Shown here piece by piece: positions 36,993-48,672 of a DNA stretch of 64,000 nucleotides. Position 1 is the first letter of the stretch. Each line of letters opens with the position of its first letter. Source of the DNA: Durusdinium trenchii (Eukaryota > Sar > Dinophyceae > Suessiales > Symbiodiniaceae); the NCBI GenBank assembly GCA_963970005.1, contig CAXAMN010004003.1, forward strand, positions 296,354 to 360,353, written 5' to 3'. The notes below the pieces were generated by a model. It saw only the letters and a program-made list of their open reading frames with translations. It had not been told where the DNA came from and made no database searches. The translations under genes were made by a program, and so were the position numbers.

Positions 36993-37870
36993 TTGCACCC
37001 AAGCCCCAACAAAAGGGCCCGTCTTGAACAAGACCACAATGCGCTTCACTTTGGCAACGTCACAAATTTTTGCCGACAGGTGTTGGAGTGGTACTGGACA
37101 CGCAACAGCGGCATCTACATCTTTGCAGAAACCCACTTGGACCCACAGAAACACTTTGAGACATGCCAATACCTCACAGTCCGAGGCAGAACAGCGTTTG
37201 GCACACCGGCGGCACCAAACCAGGACAACACTGGCACACATGGTGGAATGCTGGTCATTGCTGACCCGGCCAGTGGTGTCACTCAGTTTGAAGCCTACAC
37301 CAACCAGGGCTGCGGATTTCAGAGCTTTTTGCGGCAAGCGACTGAAACCACGATACTGGTCATTGGTTTGTACCTCCGAACTGGAGAAACTCTTCAAAGT
37401 GAGACAAATGCTGCCATCATGGCAAAGCTGTTGGCTCTGCTCACTCACACTGCCCACCCCTTTGTGTGCATAGGGGATTGGCAAAACTCCCCAAGCTCCA
37501 TGGCTGGCACGGTCTGGCTTCAAAACTTCACTTTGGCATCCTGGCACCTGACCACAGTGTCCTGTCTGGCAACACCATTGACTATGCCATTCTCCACAAC
37601 ACCCTGGCAGGAACCACCTCCTTGCTCACGGAATGGTCATGGAGGCCCCATGCATTGCTCAAGCTCAAGCTAGACCTCGAGGCGGCTGCAGGGAGTATCG
37701 ACAGATGCCATACTTCCCACCAATGCCAAAAGTGCCTGACATTGACTTCAGACCTTGGACAACCTACCAATCTCAGGCCCAGGTGGTTGAGCTATACGGC
37801 AATCCACCCAACAAGCCGGCACAAGCTTGGGCAGACTGGCTGTCCAAAACAGAACAATACCTCTTGCAGG
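36993..37870 (+). pseudogene. Unit 2: EEP endonuclease domain
   Basis: From 36993 the frame reads FGNVTNFCRQVLEWYW, AETHLDP (the Glu motif), HGGMLVIADPASG and GDWQNSPSS. After one frameshift near 37515 it continues with SGNTIDYAIL and WRPHALLKL. All catalytic motifs of an apurinic-type endonuclease are visible except that the final SDH motif is RPHA in all units. Only the shift and a later one at about 37680 prevent continuous reading. Confidence 0.7.
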
Positions 37871-38910
37871 AGAACCCTTGGGCGGCTCAAGGACGTGGCT
37901 ACCAGCTTCAAGTGGTCACAAAGCCCTTGGTCTCTCAGAACAAGCCACACACGTGGCGCAAAGGACGACCAGCATTTTGGGAGCAGCTTCGGGCAGTTCT
38001 TCAACTTGCACTCCAACAACCTGCGACCACCAGCCATGGCCCTGTCCAAGGCTACACGCAGAGGATCCGCCATGCACACAGGCATTGGGTGAGGGCTCCA
38101 ACCTGGGGGCAATTCCTTGATGCAAGTCATCACTGGCACCGATACAGGGATCCTCATGCAGCTGAGCTACTTCTTCAGACAATCAATCACCAACTTCAAG
38201 AAGCCCAGCAGGAGGCCCATGAAGAAACTGCTCTTCAATATCGACAATGGCTACAAGAAGGCTACCAAAAAGGTCTCAAAGGACTCTTCAGAAGTTTGAA
38301 AAGCAGTGAGCTGGCCTGGGAAAGACCTTACCGGATGACCCCAATGCCGCAAAGAATGGATCAAAGGCTTGCTGACTGGGGCGGACTTTGGAAGATTCGA
38401 CAGGACAACAACCCTAGCCCGAGGCCAAGTCTTCAGCAAGCAGCTTTACAACAAGCAGCAGCCCAGGAAGTCACCAAAGCTCGAAAGCAACATGGCATCA
38501 CTGTGCTGATGGATATGTCAACTTTCTGTGACACCATTCATCTGGCCAGTTTGCAGCAAGAAGCGCTCAAGCTGGACTACCCACCACTATTGCTAGAATT
38601 GGCCATGCAGCTTTACTGTGGTCCCAAGGATCCTGGCGGAGCAGGAAATGACTCCTTTCTTCCATGTTGATCATGGAGTACCAGCTGGATGCCCCGCAAG
38701 CACCTCTCCTCGCCAAGGCGGCCCTGGCGCCAGCGCTGATCCCATGGAAGGAACAGCACCCCAAAGCAAATCTTTCCAGCTGGGTAGACGATGTGGGCTT
38801 TGACCTCACTGGAGCAACAGCCTTGCAGGTGGCCAGACAAGCAGTTGAGGCCTATCGAGACCTACACCAGCGGCTCACCAGCTTGGGGCTGAAGGTCAAT
38901 CCCAAAAAGA
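37633..38910 (+). pseudogene. Unit 2: linker and reverse transcriptase palm, fingers deleted
   Basis: The frame 37633-38670 runs from the endonuclease-RT linker (WADWLSKTEQYLLQENPW; LKGLFRSLKSSELAWERPYR) to NNPSPRPSLQ and then directly to ARKQHGITVLMDMSTFCDTI. The fingers seen in units 1 and 3 (LPDKA...LPKN...RPITLTS...WRRLRKPLL) are absent. Motif A has Cys in place of Tyr. After a shift near 38660 the palm continues with motif B PAGCPQAPL-like text and an intact SSWVDDVGFD (about 38775-38805). Confidence 0.7.
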
Positions 38911-41402
38911 CAGCCTTCATAGCCACAGATCGTGACACCGTGCATGCCCTCAAAGGCCCACTCCAGGAGCGTGAACCACCAATCTCCACTGTGATGAGGG
39001 ACCTTGGAGTGGATCATCAAGCAGCCCGTCGACGGCGCATCCCAGTCTTGCGTCAACGCTTCCAAAAGGCCAAGCAAAGGAAGATCAAACTGAGGACATT
39101 GAAGATACCGGCCTTGAAGATCAGGCTACGCCTGCACAAAGGGGGCATCCAACCAGTAGCACTGTGGGGCATTGAGGCACAGGGCCTGGCACCACGCTAC
39201 CGCACGGCACTCAGGCAGGCCCTTGCCACCCATCTCAGGCATCATGCCGGAGGCCTCCTGGACAGCACCTACGATTTGCACAGCAACAAATACATTGATC
39301 CGGGCGACCAAGTCATCTTGCACCACATCAAAACCATTCACACCCTTTACCACAACTGGCCACCGGACCAAGTGACACACCTCGAGCAGGCCTGGACTGA
39401 AATCTCTCAGCAACTCAGCCAAAAGCAGCACCCGTGGTATGTGGTTAAGGGACCTATGGCTGCAGCCATAGCCTACATGAATGAATGGAACTGGCAAGTC
39501 CAAGACCTCCATCGATGGCAGAGGCCCAGTGGACCATACCTCCTTGAAGCCGAGCTCTCCCTGCAAGATCCTTGGTGGAAACTTGAACGGACCTTGCTAC
39601 ACGAGGCCAAAGCCCAACGCACCGCGAGACTGGCAAGCAAAGAGCACCACAACCATCTGGTGGCAGGCCTCGACTGGCACATATACAGGAAGATGCTCCA
39701 GGCCATCCCAGGAGAGCACAAACCACACCTGAGGACTTGGACACAGGCCGCCATCCATTACAAGCAAGATGGCAAAGTCAAGCTCTGTCCCATTTGTAGC
39801 GTCCCTGCTACACCCAAGCATATTGCGTGGCTGTGTAAGTGGCACCACAATCAGCAACACAAGCCAATGCCTCCAGAATGGGCGGAGCGGATCCTGTGCG
39901 AGGATGAAACACCTTCATGGACCGCCGGCTGGATCCCTCTTGAACCGCAAGAGCACAAGCAAGACAAGCAACAGTACCAAGGACATGGGGCGTGGCAAGA
40001 TCTCCAACCACTTGCACCACATCAGCATCAAGGGTGGGCTTTCACTCTAGATGCCACACCCTCGAGCTATGACCAGCGCGACCAGCTCTGGATCTTCGGC
40101 CTCTGCGTGCATCACCTGCCTTTGGGACAGCTGCACAGACTTGGGGCCATCACTGGAGCCCCAGCCCCGCCGCACAACAAGGCCAGGGCACTCATGGAGG
40201 GTTTGGTTGCTTTGGCTAAGCACACCACTACGGCCGTAAGGGTCATAGTCCAGTTGGTCAGTGTCTGGGAGGCATGGACCCAGCCCCGTCACCGAGGACC
40301 CTTTCAAGACCAGCTCGAACATCTCACAGAGCAGGACTATCACAGGGTCACAGTTTTGTATGTGTCCCGCAACACCAGGTCCCCAGAGGCCCCAGGCAGC
40401 GAACCCCAGCTACGCCGCAGGCAGCGGGATGCAGCACTGGCAGCATGGGAACGGGCCAAGCAGTACCAAGACCGCAAGAGAACCGAATGGCAACAGGTCT
40501 TGGATGAGGACCATCAACTCATCTATACCCATGCCATCAGCCGCCTGGCCAAGATCTACAGTGACAAAGAGCATTACATCCACCAAAAGCCCAACAGGCA
40601 TCAGGGCAAACAAACCAAGCAATACAAGAAGCACCTCATTGCAAAGTGCAGCAAGCCCTGGACGGCTCCCGCCCACCGCTGGGCACCTCATCGAAGTGGG
40701 CACCAGTGTGGAGCTTGTGGGGTAAGAGTGCACCAAGGGCTGACCGTGCAGGTCCTTGAAGAACGCCTCAATGAAGAATGTCCTCAGCTCACCATTGAGG
40801 AAAACATCACAGAGCCAGCGCAACCACACCAGCCCATGCCAAAGAAGCAGACTAGAACGCAGGTCATCAAGCAACTCCGCAAGAAGAGATGCCACCACCA
40901 CAGCAACATGAGCTTGCAGAAACAGCAGGCTACCTCCGATGCGTGAGGTGTGGCACCAATATACACAAAAGAAGCAATGAACAGGCCTTTCAAGACTTCA
41001 TTCAAGGCAGGTGCTATGACCAGCCCTACGACACCGAGCATGCTGGCCACAATAGCCACGCTTTATGGCAAAAAGGAAGCAAAGTCAACTGCACCCAATG
41101 TGGCATAACTTTGCATCTGGATGGACAGCAGAGGCTCATCCTCACGGCGGCTGTCAAAAAGCCTTCCAAAGGATCTCACAGTCAGAGCTCCACACCCCTG
41201 ACTGAGATTTTCAGGAAACAGATGGAGCAGGCCTCTCAACACAGCTCATCTGAGTCATCAGGTGTTTCCAGCCCAAAGCCGCCAGAACACCATGCCAAGG
41301 AAGAGAAAGTCAACAAACCGACACTTGACCACAGAAGGCCAACACAGTTAGGAGAGGAAAGAAGGTGACCTAGCTGAAGCTTTCACCGTTGACTACTTCT
41401 GA
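38664..41402 (+). pseudogene. Unit 2: C-terminal region, long open frame
   Basis: A 760-codon frame (38664-40946) spans palm motif C, thumb (VNPKKTAFIATD), the CCHC knuckle CPICSVPATPKHIAWLCKWH (about 39787-39845), GWAFTLDATPSSYD (about 40033), RALMEGLVALAKHT (about 40187) and zinc ribbon HQCGACGVRVHQ (about 40702). A shift near 40885 leads to YLRCVRCGTNIHKRSNE, VNCTQCGITL, the motif TPLTEIFRKQ (about 41195) and a terminal FTVDYF before TGA (41400-41402). This is the best preserved C-terminal region of the three. Confidence 0.75.
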
Positions 41403-41431
41403 GTCAAGTGAGCCCCAAGCTTTAGCCGACC

Positions 41432-41444
41432 GACCACAAGGGTC
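41432..41444 (+). other. 3' stem-loop of unit 2
   Basis: GACC-ACAAG-GGTC lies between stop codon and A-rich tail, in the position of the hairpins in units 1 and 3. Confidence 0.45.
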
Positions 41445-41473
41445 TTGAGCACTAACACTTTAGAAGAAAAAAA

Positions 41474-41605
41474 TCCATCCATCCATACATTACATTACAT
41501 TACATCACATCACATCACATTACATTACATTCATACATACACACACATACACACATACATACATACATACATACACATACATACAAACATACATACATAC
41601 ATACA
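41474..41605. repeat. Microsatellite between units 2 and 3
   Basis: CATC, TACAT, CACAT and CATA units follow in order; the tract ends exactly at TGGCTCAAG of unit 3. Confidence 0.9.
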
Positions 41606-41949
41606 TGGCTCAAGCTGTGAGCGGTTCAAGGTGGCTCCCTTTCATAAAGCCCACCTGGTGCGGACAGCCCCTTTCACCACGGTTGCTTGGTGAATAACCT
41701 GACAGACACCGCCGCAGACACCCACCTCGGCCAGCGTTCTTTGCCCGTGATCTAACGACCTCGAGCTCACCGCTTTGGTAGAGAGCTTTGGCACCTGGCA
41801 AGTGCTCGCCTGGCTTTATCCTCCAGCCCTTGCACAGCACTGGGGCTACAGCTCTGCCACTGAGAGCGGCCTGATCTTGACCGGGGACCTGATCCTTGCC
41901 ATCAACGTGCATTACCACCTGACGAGAGACATCCCCAGCATCCTGCACT

Positions 41950-43589
41950 ATGACGACTAGCAACCCACCTACCTGGTGCAGAGCCTATGTGGTATGTCAC
42001 AAATGCTCAAATTGGATTTGGCAAGACAAACTTCGACCAGATACCAGATGCCGCAAATGTTGCAATTGGTGGCCCTCATCGAGAGCAGGCATTGGCAAAG
42101 GCAAAGGTCAAGGCAGACCTCAACGATCCCATGATAGCTGGCGCATGAGCTCCAATGAACTCCTTGATAAACCTCCGGGCCTTCAGAAGCTCAAGCCACT
42201 CAAGAAGACTATGCCTACGCAGGCTGCAAATGAGATCCTAGCCAGCACATGGGACGTCATCCCTGCTGAAGCGCAATCCAAACTCCAGACACTTGGTTTT
42301 GGACCGCCTCCACAAGAAGAGCCCATCCTACAAACCCATCTCAAAGAGCTCCCACAGGCAGTACAGGATGTTGTCAATAAGATGCACCAGCCCATCCCGG
42401 ACACAGAGAAGGCACTGGCACAAAAGCTCAAAACACAAGTCACTGAGTCACTGAGCTCAAAAACATCTCGATGAAGAAGGCACAGCTTCAGGCACGCCTG
42501 GATCAAGTCAAGAGCCAGTACGCCAGTATGCTTCAAGAGATGCAGGAACACCAAGCCAAGCTCACAGAAGGACAGCAAAAGCTCAAGACGCTTTCTGAGC
42601 AGTACATGCAGGCGGTCAACAAGACACCACCACCGACTGACCTTGAGCTGACTGATCCAGAGATTCCCATCCCAATGGCAGTTGAGACATTTGTCACGAG
42701 CTTGCGCATCAATTTGACTGCCGAACAACGCAGCCAACTTCACGGCCTCCTCAAGAGGCCAGGAAGCGACGTCGATGACCCAAGCGCAGGAAAACAGATG
42801 CAACCAATCTGCAAGCAGGAGGGGAGTGTGGGCAACAGCACTCAGAACCACATCCACGATTTCCCAGGTGTCGAGGTGCCAATACCTTGGGAAGAAATCG
42901 ATTGGGCGCCATTTCATGGGGATTGCCGCGCTGCCTCAAGCCCAGCGCACGGGGACATGCAAGTGACATGTGCAGGGGACAAGTCACATACCCACCTGAA
43001 TCCTTTTCAACAGCAACCACTTTTGGGGGACATCTCCAACAAGAGTACCAGGGGAAAAGCTCTTGAACACATGGAGACCACAAACATCCCAGACCCACAC
43101 AGGTCTGACAATTTTGCTGACGTTTCTTCATCGACCTTGCCGCATGGGCAGCTGCTGGGTGCACCTGGACCTGACGTTGTTTGCATCCACGGAAGAAGAA
43201 AGCCCACCAGTCAGGTGACACCAGCAGCCAAGCACGCTGGCAAGATGGAACCTGCCTATGCCACCACTACAGAGGTCATCCTCCAGAACCTCACAATGAC
43301 TGTGGGAAACCCAAGCGCCCGGTGCTATGCCAACGCCCCATGGAGGGCATTCACCTGGACCTGTGCTTTGTTACAGGAAACCAACACACAACCATGGGGA
43401 AACCTCAAAGAGGCCGTCCAAGAGTCCCTGGAACTTGCAGAGGCTGTGGACATCCAACAACTTCCGGGCTTGAGACCCATGTGGAAAAAACATGACCTCA
43501 ACATCGAAGGTGATGCCAACCACTTTGTCAACACATTGTGGAATGCGTCCCAAACCCGGGCTTTCAGATCCAGCCAGGTGGCTATTTGA
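41950..43589 (+). pseudogene. Unit 3: zinc cluster, coiled coil and protease Cys box
   Basis: The frame 41950-42474 encodes a zinc cluster with Cys in WCRAYVVCHKCSNW, then DTRCRKC (residues about 7-35), followed by a Gly/Lys/Arg-rich stretch. The 8-base duplication TCACTGAG at 42440-42455 shifts the frame; the reading resumes at 42471 with a heptad-rich helix (QARLDQVKSQYASMLQEMQEHQ). The same frame reaches GNPSARCYANAPWRAFTW (nucleophile codon 43323-43325), matching the Cys box of ubiquitin-specific proteases (C, aromatic, x, N, A/S). It ends at 43589 because about 16 bases are missing relative to unit 2. Confidence 0.7.
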
Positions 43590-45634
43590 CGGACCACATC
43601 CAACAACCAATCCTGGTCCCATTTCCTGAAGAGTGGCCAGAAGTCACCAACCTACAAGATCTCTTCAATGGCTGGGCAAACACGGGATTGGGCCAGTATT
43701 TGATGGATGACAAACCTGTCCTGGTTAGCCACATAACCCGGAACATCACGATCAATGGCACACCCACCAAACATAGCAAACTTTTGAACACCTATGGTAC
43801 GTTCACAGTACCACGATCACTGGATGGCTTTGCCAGGTCATCCTCCGAGTTTGTACCTGCTGCTCTGATTTGCCACCAAGGCCCGAGCCACAACACCGGC
43901 CACTATTTCGCCATCCTCATCTACAGGGATTTGATGTGGATAGCAGACGATGGCAAGCCCCCGATACACCTAGAGCGCTTGACACCACAGCTGGCCAGCC
44001 AAGTCACACAGGTGTGGGCTGTACACATCGACACCTTCAGGTCCACCCAACAGGTGCTCCGTTCTTTGCCACCTCCTGAGGAACCTGATTTCGACCCTCC
44101 TCTACATCCCAGCCCAGAGAAGAAGGCAAGGCTTGAGCAGCACCATAACAACCTGCATTTTGCAAATGTGACCCATTTTGGGCGCCAAGTGCTGGACTGG
44201 TACTGGTCCAGGCAAAGTGAAGTCTACGTAATGGTTGAAACACACCTAGATCCACAGCAACATCAACAGACTTGCCAATACTTCTCCATTCGAGGCAGAA
44301 CTGCCTTTGGAACACCTGCACAGGCAAATGAGAGCAACACAGGATCACATGGTGGCATCTTGGCGCTTGCAGATCCTTCTTGTGGGCTAACACCTTTGGA
44401 GTCCTACACGAACCAAGGATGCGGCTTTCAGGCATTTCTCTGGCAGGCAACAGAATGCACCATACTGGTTGCGGGCATCTACATGAAGACAGGTGAAACG
44501 CTCCAGAGTGACGTCAATGCCACGATCCTAGCCCGGCTCTCGGCACTGGCCCAGGCCACGAATCACCCCTTTGTGCTGCTAGGGGATTGGCAAAACAGCC
44601 CAGGCAGCATCACCAGCACAGTGTTGCCATCCAAATTCCACTTTGAAGTGCTTTCACCAGATGCCAGCCTCCTGTCAGGGAATGTCATCGATTATGCCCT
44701 GATTCACACCAGTCTGGCCAGCACCACGTCACTCACCACAGAGTGGGCCATCCCTTGGCGGCCTCATGCACTCCTGTCGTACCACCTCAACATTGAAGAG
44801 GCCACCAAAGAGTACAGACAGATCCAGTACTTCCCACCGCTGCCAGCCACACCAGACATCGATTTCCGGCCATGGACCACCTACAAATCAACTGCCTATG
44901 AGCTGGACCTCTATGGAAATCCCGTCAATGAAACTGCCCAATCTTGGGCGGACTGGCTTTCATGCACTGAGCAGTACCTCTTGCAGGAGCACCCTTGGGC
45001 TGCTCAAGGCCGCGGCTCCAACCTCAGGGCCTGCCACAAACCATTGACGCCCACCACCACCGTCACTACGTGGAAAAGGGGGCGGCCAGCCTTCTGGGAA
45101 CAATTGAGAGCCAGGTTCCAGCTGGCGCTCAAACAACCTCCACAGCAAGTACGTGGACCCACCAAAGACTTCATGCAGGCCACTGCTGATGCCTCCAAGC
45201 ATTGGGTTGGCACTCCGACCTGGGGCCAATTCCTTGACACCTGCCATCATTGGCATCGATACAAAGACAGCCATGCTGCAAAGTTGGTCAGCCACACCAT
45301 TCACCATCAACTCCAACTAGCACAACAAGCTGCAAATGATGAGAGTCACCTCCAATACAAAGCATGGCTGACACAAGGATACACCAAACGCCTCAAAGGG
45401 CTTTTCCGGAGCCTTCGCAGCAGTGAGCTGGCTTGGGAGAGACCATACCGCAATCTGCCGCCAGATGAACGAATGACCCAAAGGCTCAAAGATTGGGGAC
45501 AGCTCTGGCAAATCAACCAAGACAACCAGCCACCAGAAAGGGATATTCTCCAAGGCCTTGCCAGGAACCAAGTTCAACAGCTGGAGGCGCTCACCATCAG
45601 CCAGCTGACCTGGGCTCTTCGACACCCTGCCTGA
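43538..45634 (+). pseudogene. Unit 3: protease His box, EEP endonuclease and RT linker (698-codon frame)
   Basis: Residues about 20-35 read YLTDHIQQPILVPFPEEW. The His box GHYFAILIYRDLMWIADDG (His codon 43901-43903) matches C19 peptidases (GHYxxxxx...WxxxDD). The endonuclease follows with HFANVTHFGRQ, VETHLDP, HGGILALADPS, GDWQNSPGS, SGNVIDYALI and WRPHALLSY. The linker reaches SSELAWERPYR and ends in a frameshift just before the RT fingers. In the ancestor this joined upstream to the Cys box and downstream to the RT. The endonuclease nicks DNA for target-primed reverse transcription; the protease role is unknown. Confidence 0.78.
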
Positions 45635-45640
45635 TAAAGC

Positions 45641-46424
45641 TTGTGGACCAGATGCCGTAACAGCCCAATTGTTACGAACAGCGCCACCTCTAGCTGTCAA
45701 GGCCCTCCTGAAACTCTACCAAGAGATGGAGGAAAAGATACAGTTGCCAACACAGCAGCAAATGCACATGGTCGTCATGCTTCCCAAGAATGCGGCCAAA
45801 GAGCGACCCATCACACTGACCTCTCTGCTGTACAGGGTCTGGCGTCGGCTCCGCAAACCCCTGCTCGATGAGTGGCAGAAGCAACTTCCAGCAGACATGA
45901 ACCACGACAAGGCCCGGCCCGGAGCACATGCGCTATATGTGGCATTGGAAAGGCTGTTGCGACAAGAGGTCCACAGAGCCAACGGAAGACACGGAGTGAC
46001 CTGCTTGATGGACATGTCAACTTTCTACGACACCATCAATCTGCAACAACTCCAGGCAGAGGCTCTCAAGCTGAACTACCCTCCTCTCATGCTTGAGATG
46101 GCACTCCAAGTTTACCATGGACCCAAAGCCATTGTGACAGAACAGGAAATGACACCATTCTTCACCGTCACCAATGGTGTGCCGGCAGGCTGCCCCCAGG
46201 CCTGCAACCCTGGCAGCAGACTCACCCAACCATTCACCTCTCTAGCTGGGTGGATGATGTTGGCTTTGACACCGCCAGACCCCCCAAGAAGCTGTAGCTG
46301 CCTACAGGGACTTGCATGGAAGACTTCTAAGCCTGGGCCTTCAAGTCAACCCCAAGAAGACAGCATTCGTTGCCACCGACAAAGCCACAGAGCGAGAACT
46401 CAAAGCTCTGCTGCAGGACGATGA
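45641..46424 (+). pseudogene. Unit 3: reverse transcriptase fingers and palm
   Basis: The fingers give VVMLPKNAAKERPITLTSLL and WRRLRKPLLDEWQ, then HDKARPGAHALYVALERLLR, motif A LMDMSTFYDTI (about 46005) and motif B NGVPAGCPQA (about 46172). A shift near 46205 puts motif C, SSWVDDVGFD (about 46238-46268), in the next frame, where both catalytic Asp are intact. The WVDD form differs from the commoner YxDD or FADD. The domain is of the LINE type, not retroviral. Confidence 0.8.
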
Positions 46425-48672
46425 ACCACAAGTGGCACCAGTCATGCGAGATCTGGGCATCGATCACCAAGCAGCCCGAAAACGGAGAATCCCTGTCATG
46501 AAACAACGCATCAGGAAGGCCACAGCCCGCAAAGTCAAGCTGCGCAGCTTGAAGATTCCAGCCCTCAAAGTCCGCCTGAGACTCCACCGAGGAGGCATAC
46601 AACCGGTGGCATTGTGGGGTGTTGAGAGTCAAGGCCTGGCTCCACGGTACAGAGCAGCCCTCCGCAATGGGATGGCCAAACATCTAGGACACCACACCGG
46701 AGGACTTCTTGATGTCACTTATGACATACATGCCAAAAGATACATCGATCCCAGTGATCAAGTCCTGATCCAGCACATCAAAGCCATCCACCACCTCATC
46801 CAGGCCTGGCCACCAGACCAGATCCAAGCCCTGGAACAGGCATGGCGCCAGACATACCAACAACTCCAGGAGAAGCAGTACCCCTGGTACAGTGTTCGTG
46901 GGCCACTGGCGGCCACCATAGTCTACCTCCTTGAATGGGGATGGCAACCACAGGAACTGCTTCACTGGAACCGGCCCGAAACCAAGCTTCTGCTTGCACA
47001 GGACCTCCACCTACAAGCACCATGGTGGCAAATCGAGCGCACCCTCACTCAGGAGGCCCAATGGCAAAGAACCACCAGATTGGCCAGCAAACAGCACTAT
47101 AACAACCTGCTGACAGGGTTGGACTGGCACACATACCGCCAAGTGCGCAAACAGCTCAAGCAGCAGCAGCAGCAGCATCACCTGGACACATGGGTACAGG
47201 CGGCCCTCCACTTCCGTGATGCACACCAGACCAAAAGCTGCCCACTATGTGGAGTCCCTGCAACACCAAAACATGTGCTATGGTTGTGCAAGTGGCACAA
47301 AACCCAAAGCCATGATCCCATGCCGCCGGAATGGATGAACAGGATCACCAGCCAAGAGGAAGAACCCTTATGGGCCCATGGGTGGATCCCACTTGAGCCG
47401 CAGGAAGCACGTACGGCAGCGCACCCTGTTCAAGGCCATGGCTGTTGGGCAAGCCTGCCTGTCATTCCACTCCAACAGCACACAGGCTGGGCCTTCACGC
47501 TGGATGCCACACCATCCACATACGACACTCGAAGCCAAATGTGGATTTACGGCCTATGTGCTCACACCATGGAGCTGGGGCAACTGAAACGATTAGGCAC
47601 CCTCACTGGAGTGGCCAAAAGCAGCCAAACTAAGATCCGTGCACTCCTGGCCGGACTAGTTGCACTCGCCAACCACACCAGCGACCACGTCAAAGTCATT
47701 GTGCAGCTAGCCACAGTATGGGAAGCTTGGCACTCCCCAAAGCACCGCAGCCCGTACATGGACATCCTTGCTGAAGTACCACCCCATGACTTCCAAAGAG
47801 TCACGGTACTTTACATCAGCAAGAACACCAGAACACCGGATGCACCAGCAAATGAGCCACAGCTCAGAAGGAGGCAACGAGATGCTGCCCTGGCTGCATG
47901 GGAAAGGGCAAAAACCTTCTATGATGCCAAGCAAGAAGAATGGCAAGAGACCCTGGATCAAGACCACAAACTGATCTACGAACATGCAGTCAACAGACTC
48001 AGCAAGATCTTTGCAGACAACATGCACTATGTGCACCAAAAAGCACCTAGGCACCAGGGCAAACAGACAAAGCAATACAAAAAGGAGCTGGTGAACCGCT
48101 GCCGCAAACCGTGGGACGGCAATCATCATCACTGGGAGCCACATCAAAGAAGCGGCTATCAATGCCGCAGCTGCGGAATCAGGATGCATCAAAGTCTCAC
48201 GACAGAAGTCCTGGAAGCCCGGCTGAACGAAGACTGCCCACAAATGCTGATTGATGATGGTCCCACTACAGCAGAAGCAACAGCACCTCTCCCCAGGAAG
48301 CCAACCAGAGCTCAACAGATCAAAAGCCTCCTGGATCAACAACCGGAACACCCGAACCCGGGTCAGCACCAGCTTGCAGAAACCACGGGATACCTGAAAT
48401 GCCTGGTATGTGGCATCAATATCCACAAGAGAGTCAATGAAGCCGCCTTCAACACCTTCATCCAGAGCCCCTGTGTCAACCAAGCCTACACTCAGGCACA
48501 CACAGGCCACCCAAGCCATGCACTTTGGCAAACTGGGGAAAAGGTGAAGTGCACCCAATGTGGCACACACTGGAACTTGGATGGCGAGCTCCGTATCATC
48601 GCAACCCAAGCTCTCCACAAACCATGTAAAGGAGCTGGCGCCAAGGGCTCACCGCTCACCGCCCATCAGTGA
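46312..48672 (+). pseudogene. Unit 3: C-terminal region (thumb, CCHC, RNase H-like, zinc ribbons), 786 codons
   Basis: The order is: thumb text VNPKKTAFVATDKATE; a basic segment KRRIPVMKQRIRKATARKVK; CCHC knuckle CPLCGVPATPKHVLWLCKWH (about 47239-47300); GWAFTLDATPSTYD (Asp codon 47503-47505) with RALLAGLVALANHT and VKVIVQLATVWEAW, which follow the RNase H layout but lack the usual third Asp (Gln here) and, in this copy, the Glu; a basic RRRQRDAALAAWERAK helix; zinc ribbons YQCRSCGIRMHQ, YLKCLVCGINIHKRVNE and VKCTQCGTHW. The RNase H reading is tentative. Confidence 0.75.

Larger units (their letters stand above)
34534..41473 (+). mobile_element. Non-LTR retrotransposon, unit 2 of 3 (inactive)
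   Basis: This 6.9 kb unit is collinear with units 1 and 3 and, to the eye, closer to unit 1 in protein sequence. It starts TGGCTCAAGG after (CATC)n. Damage: frameshifts in the N-terminal region and endonuclease, a deletion of about 42 bases that removes the protease His box near 36832, and loss of roughly 500 bases of the RT fingers near 38440. The C-terminal 760-codon frame (38664-40946) is intact, so the copy is old enough to be broken yet still readable. Confidence 0.85.

Noticed and set aside
42471..43589. A true second ORF in the LINE starting at the ATGA overlap
   Set aside because: Unit 2 reads through this point in one frame. The overlap in unit 3 is created by the 8-base duplication.
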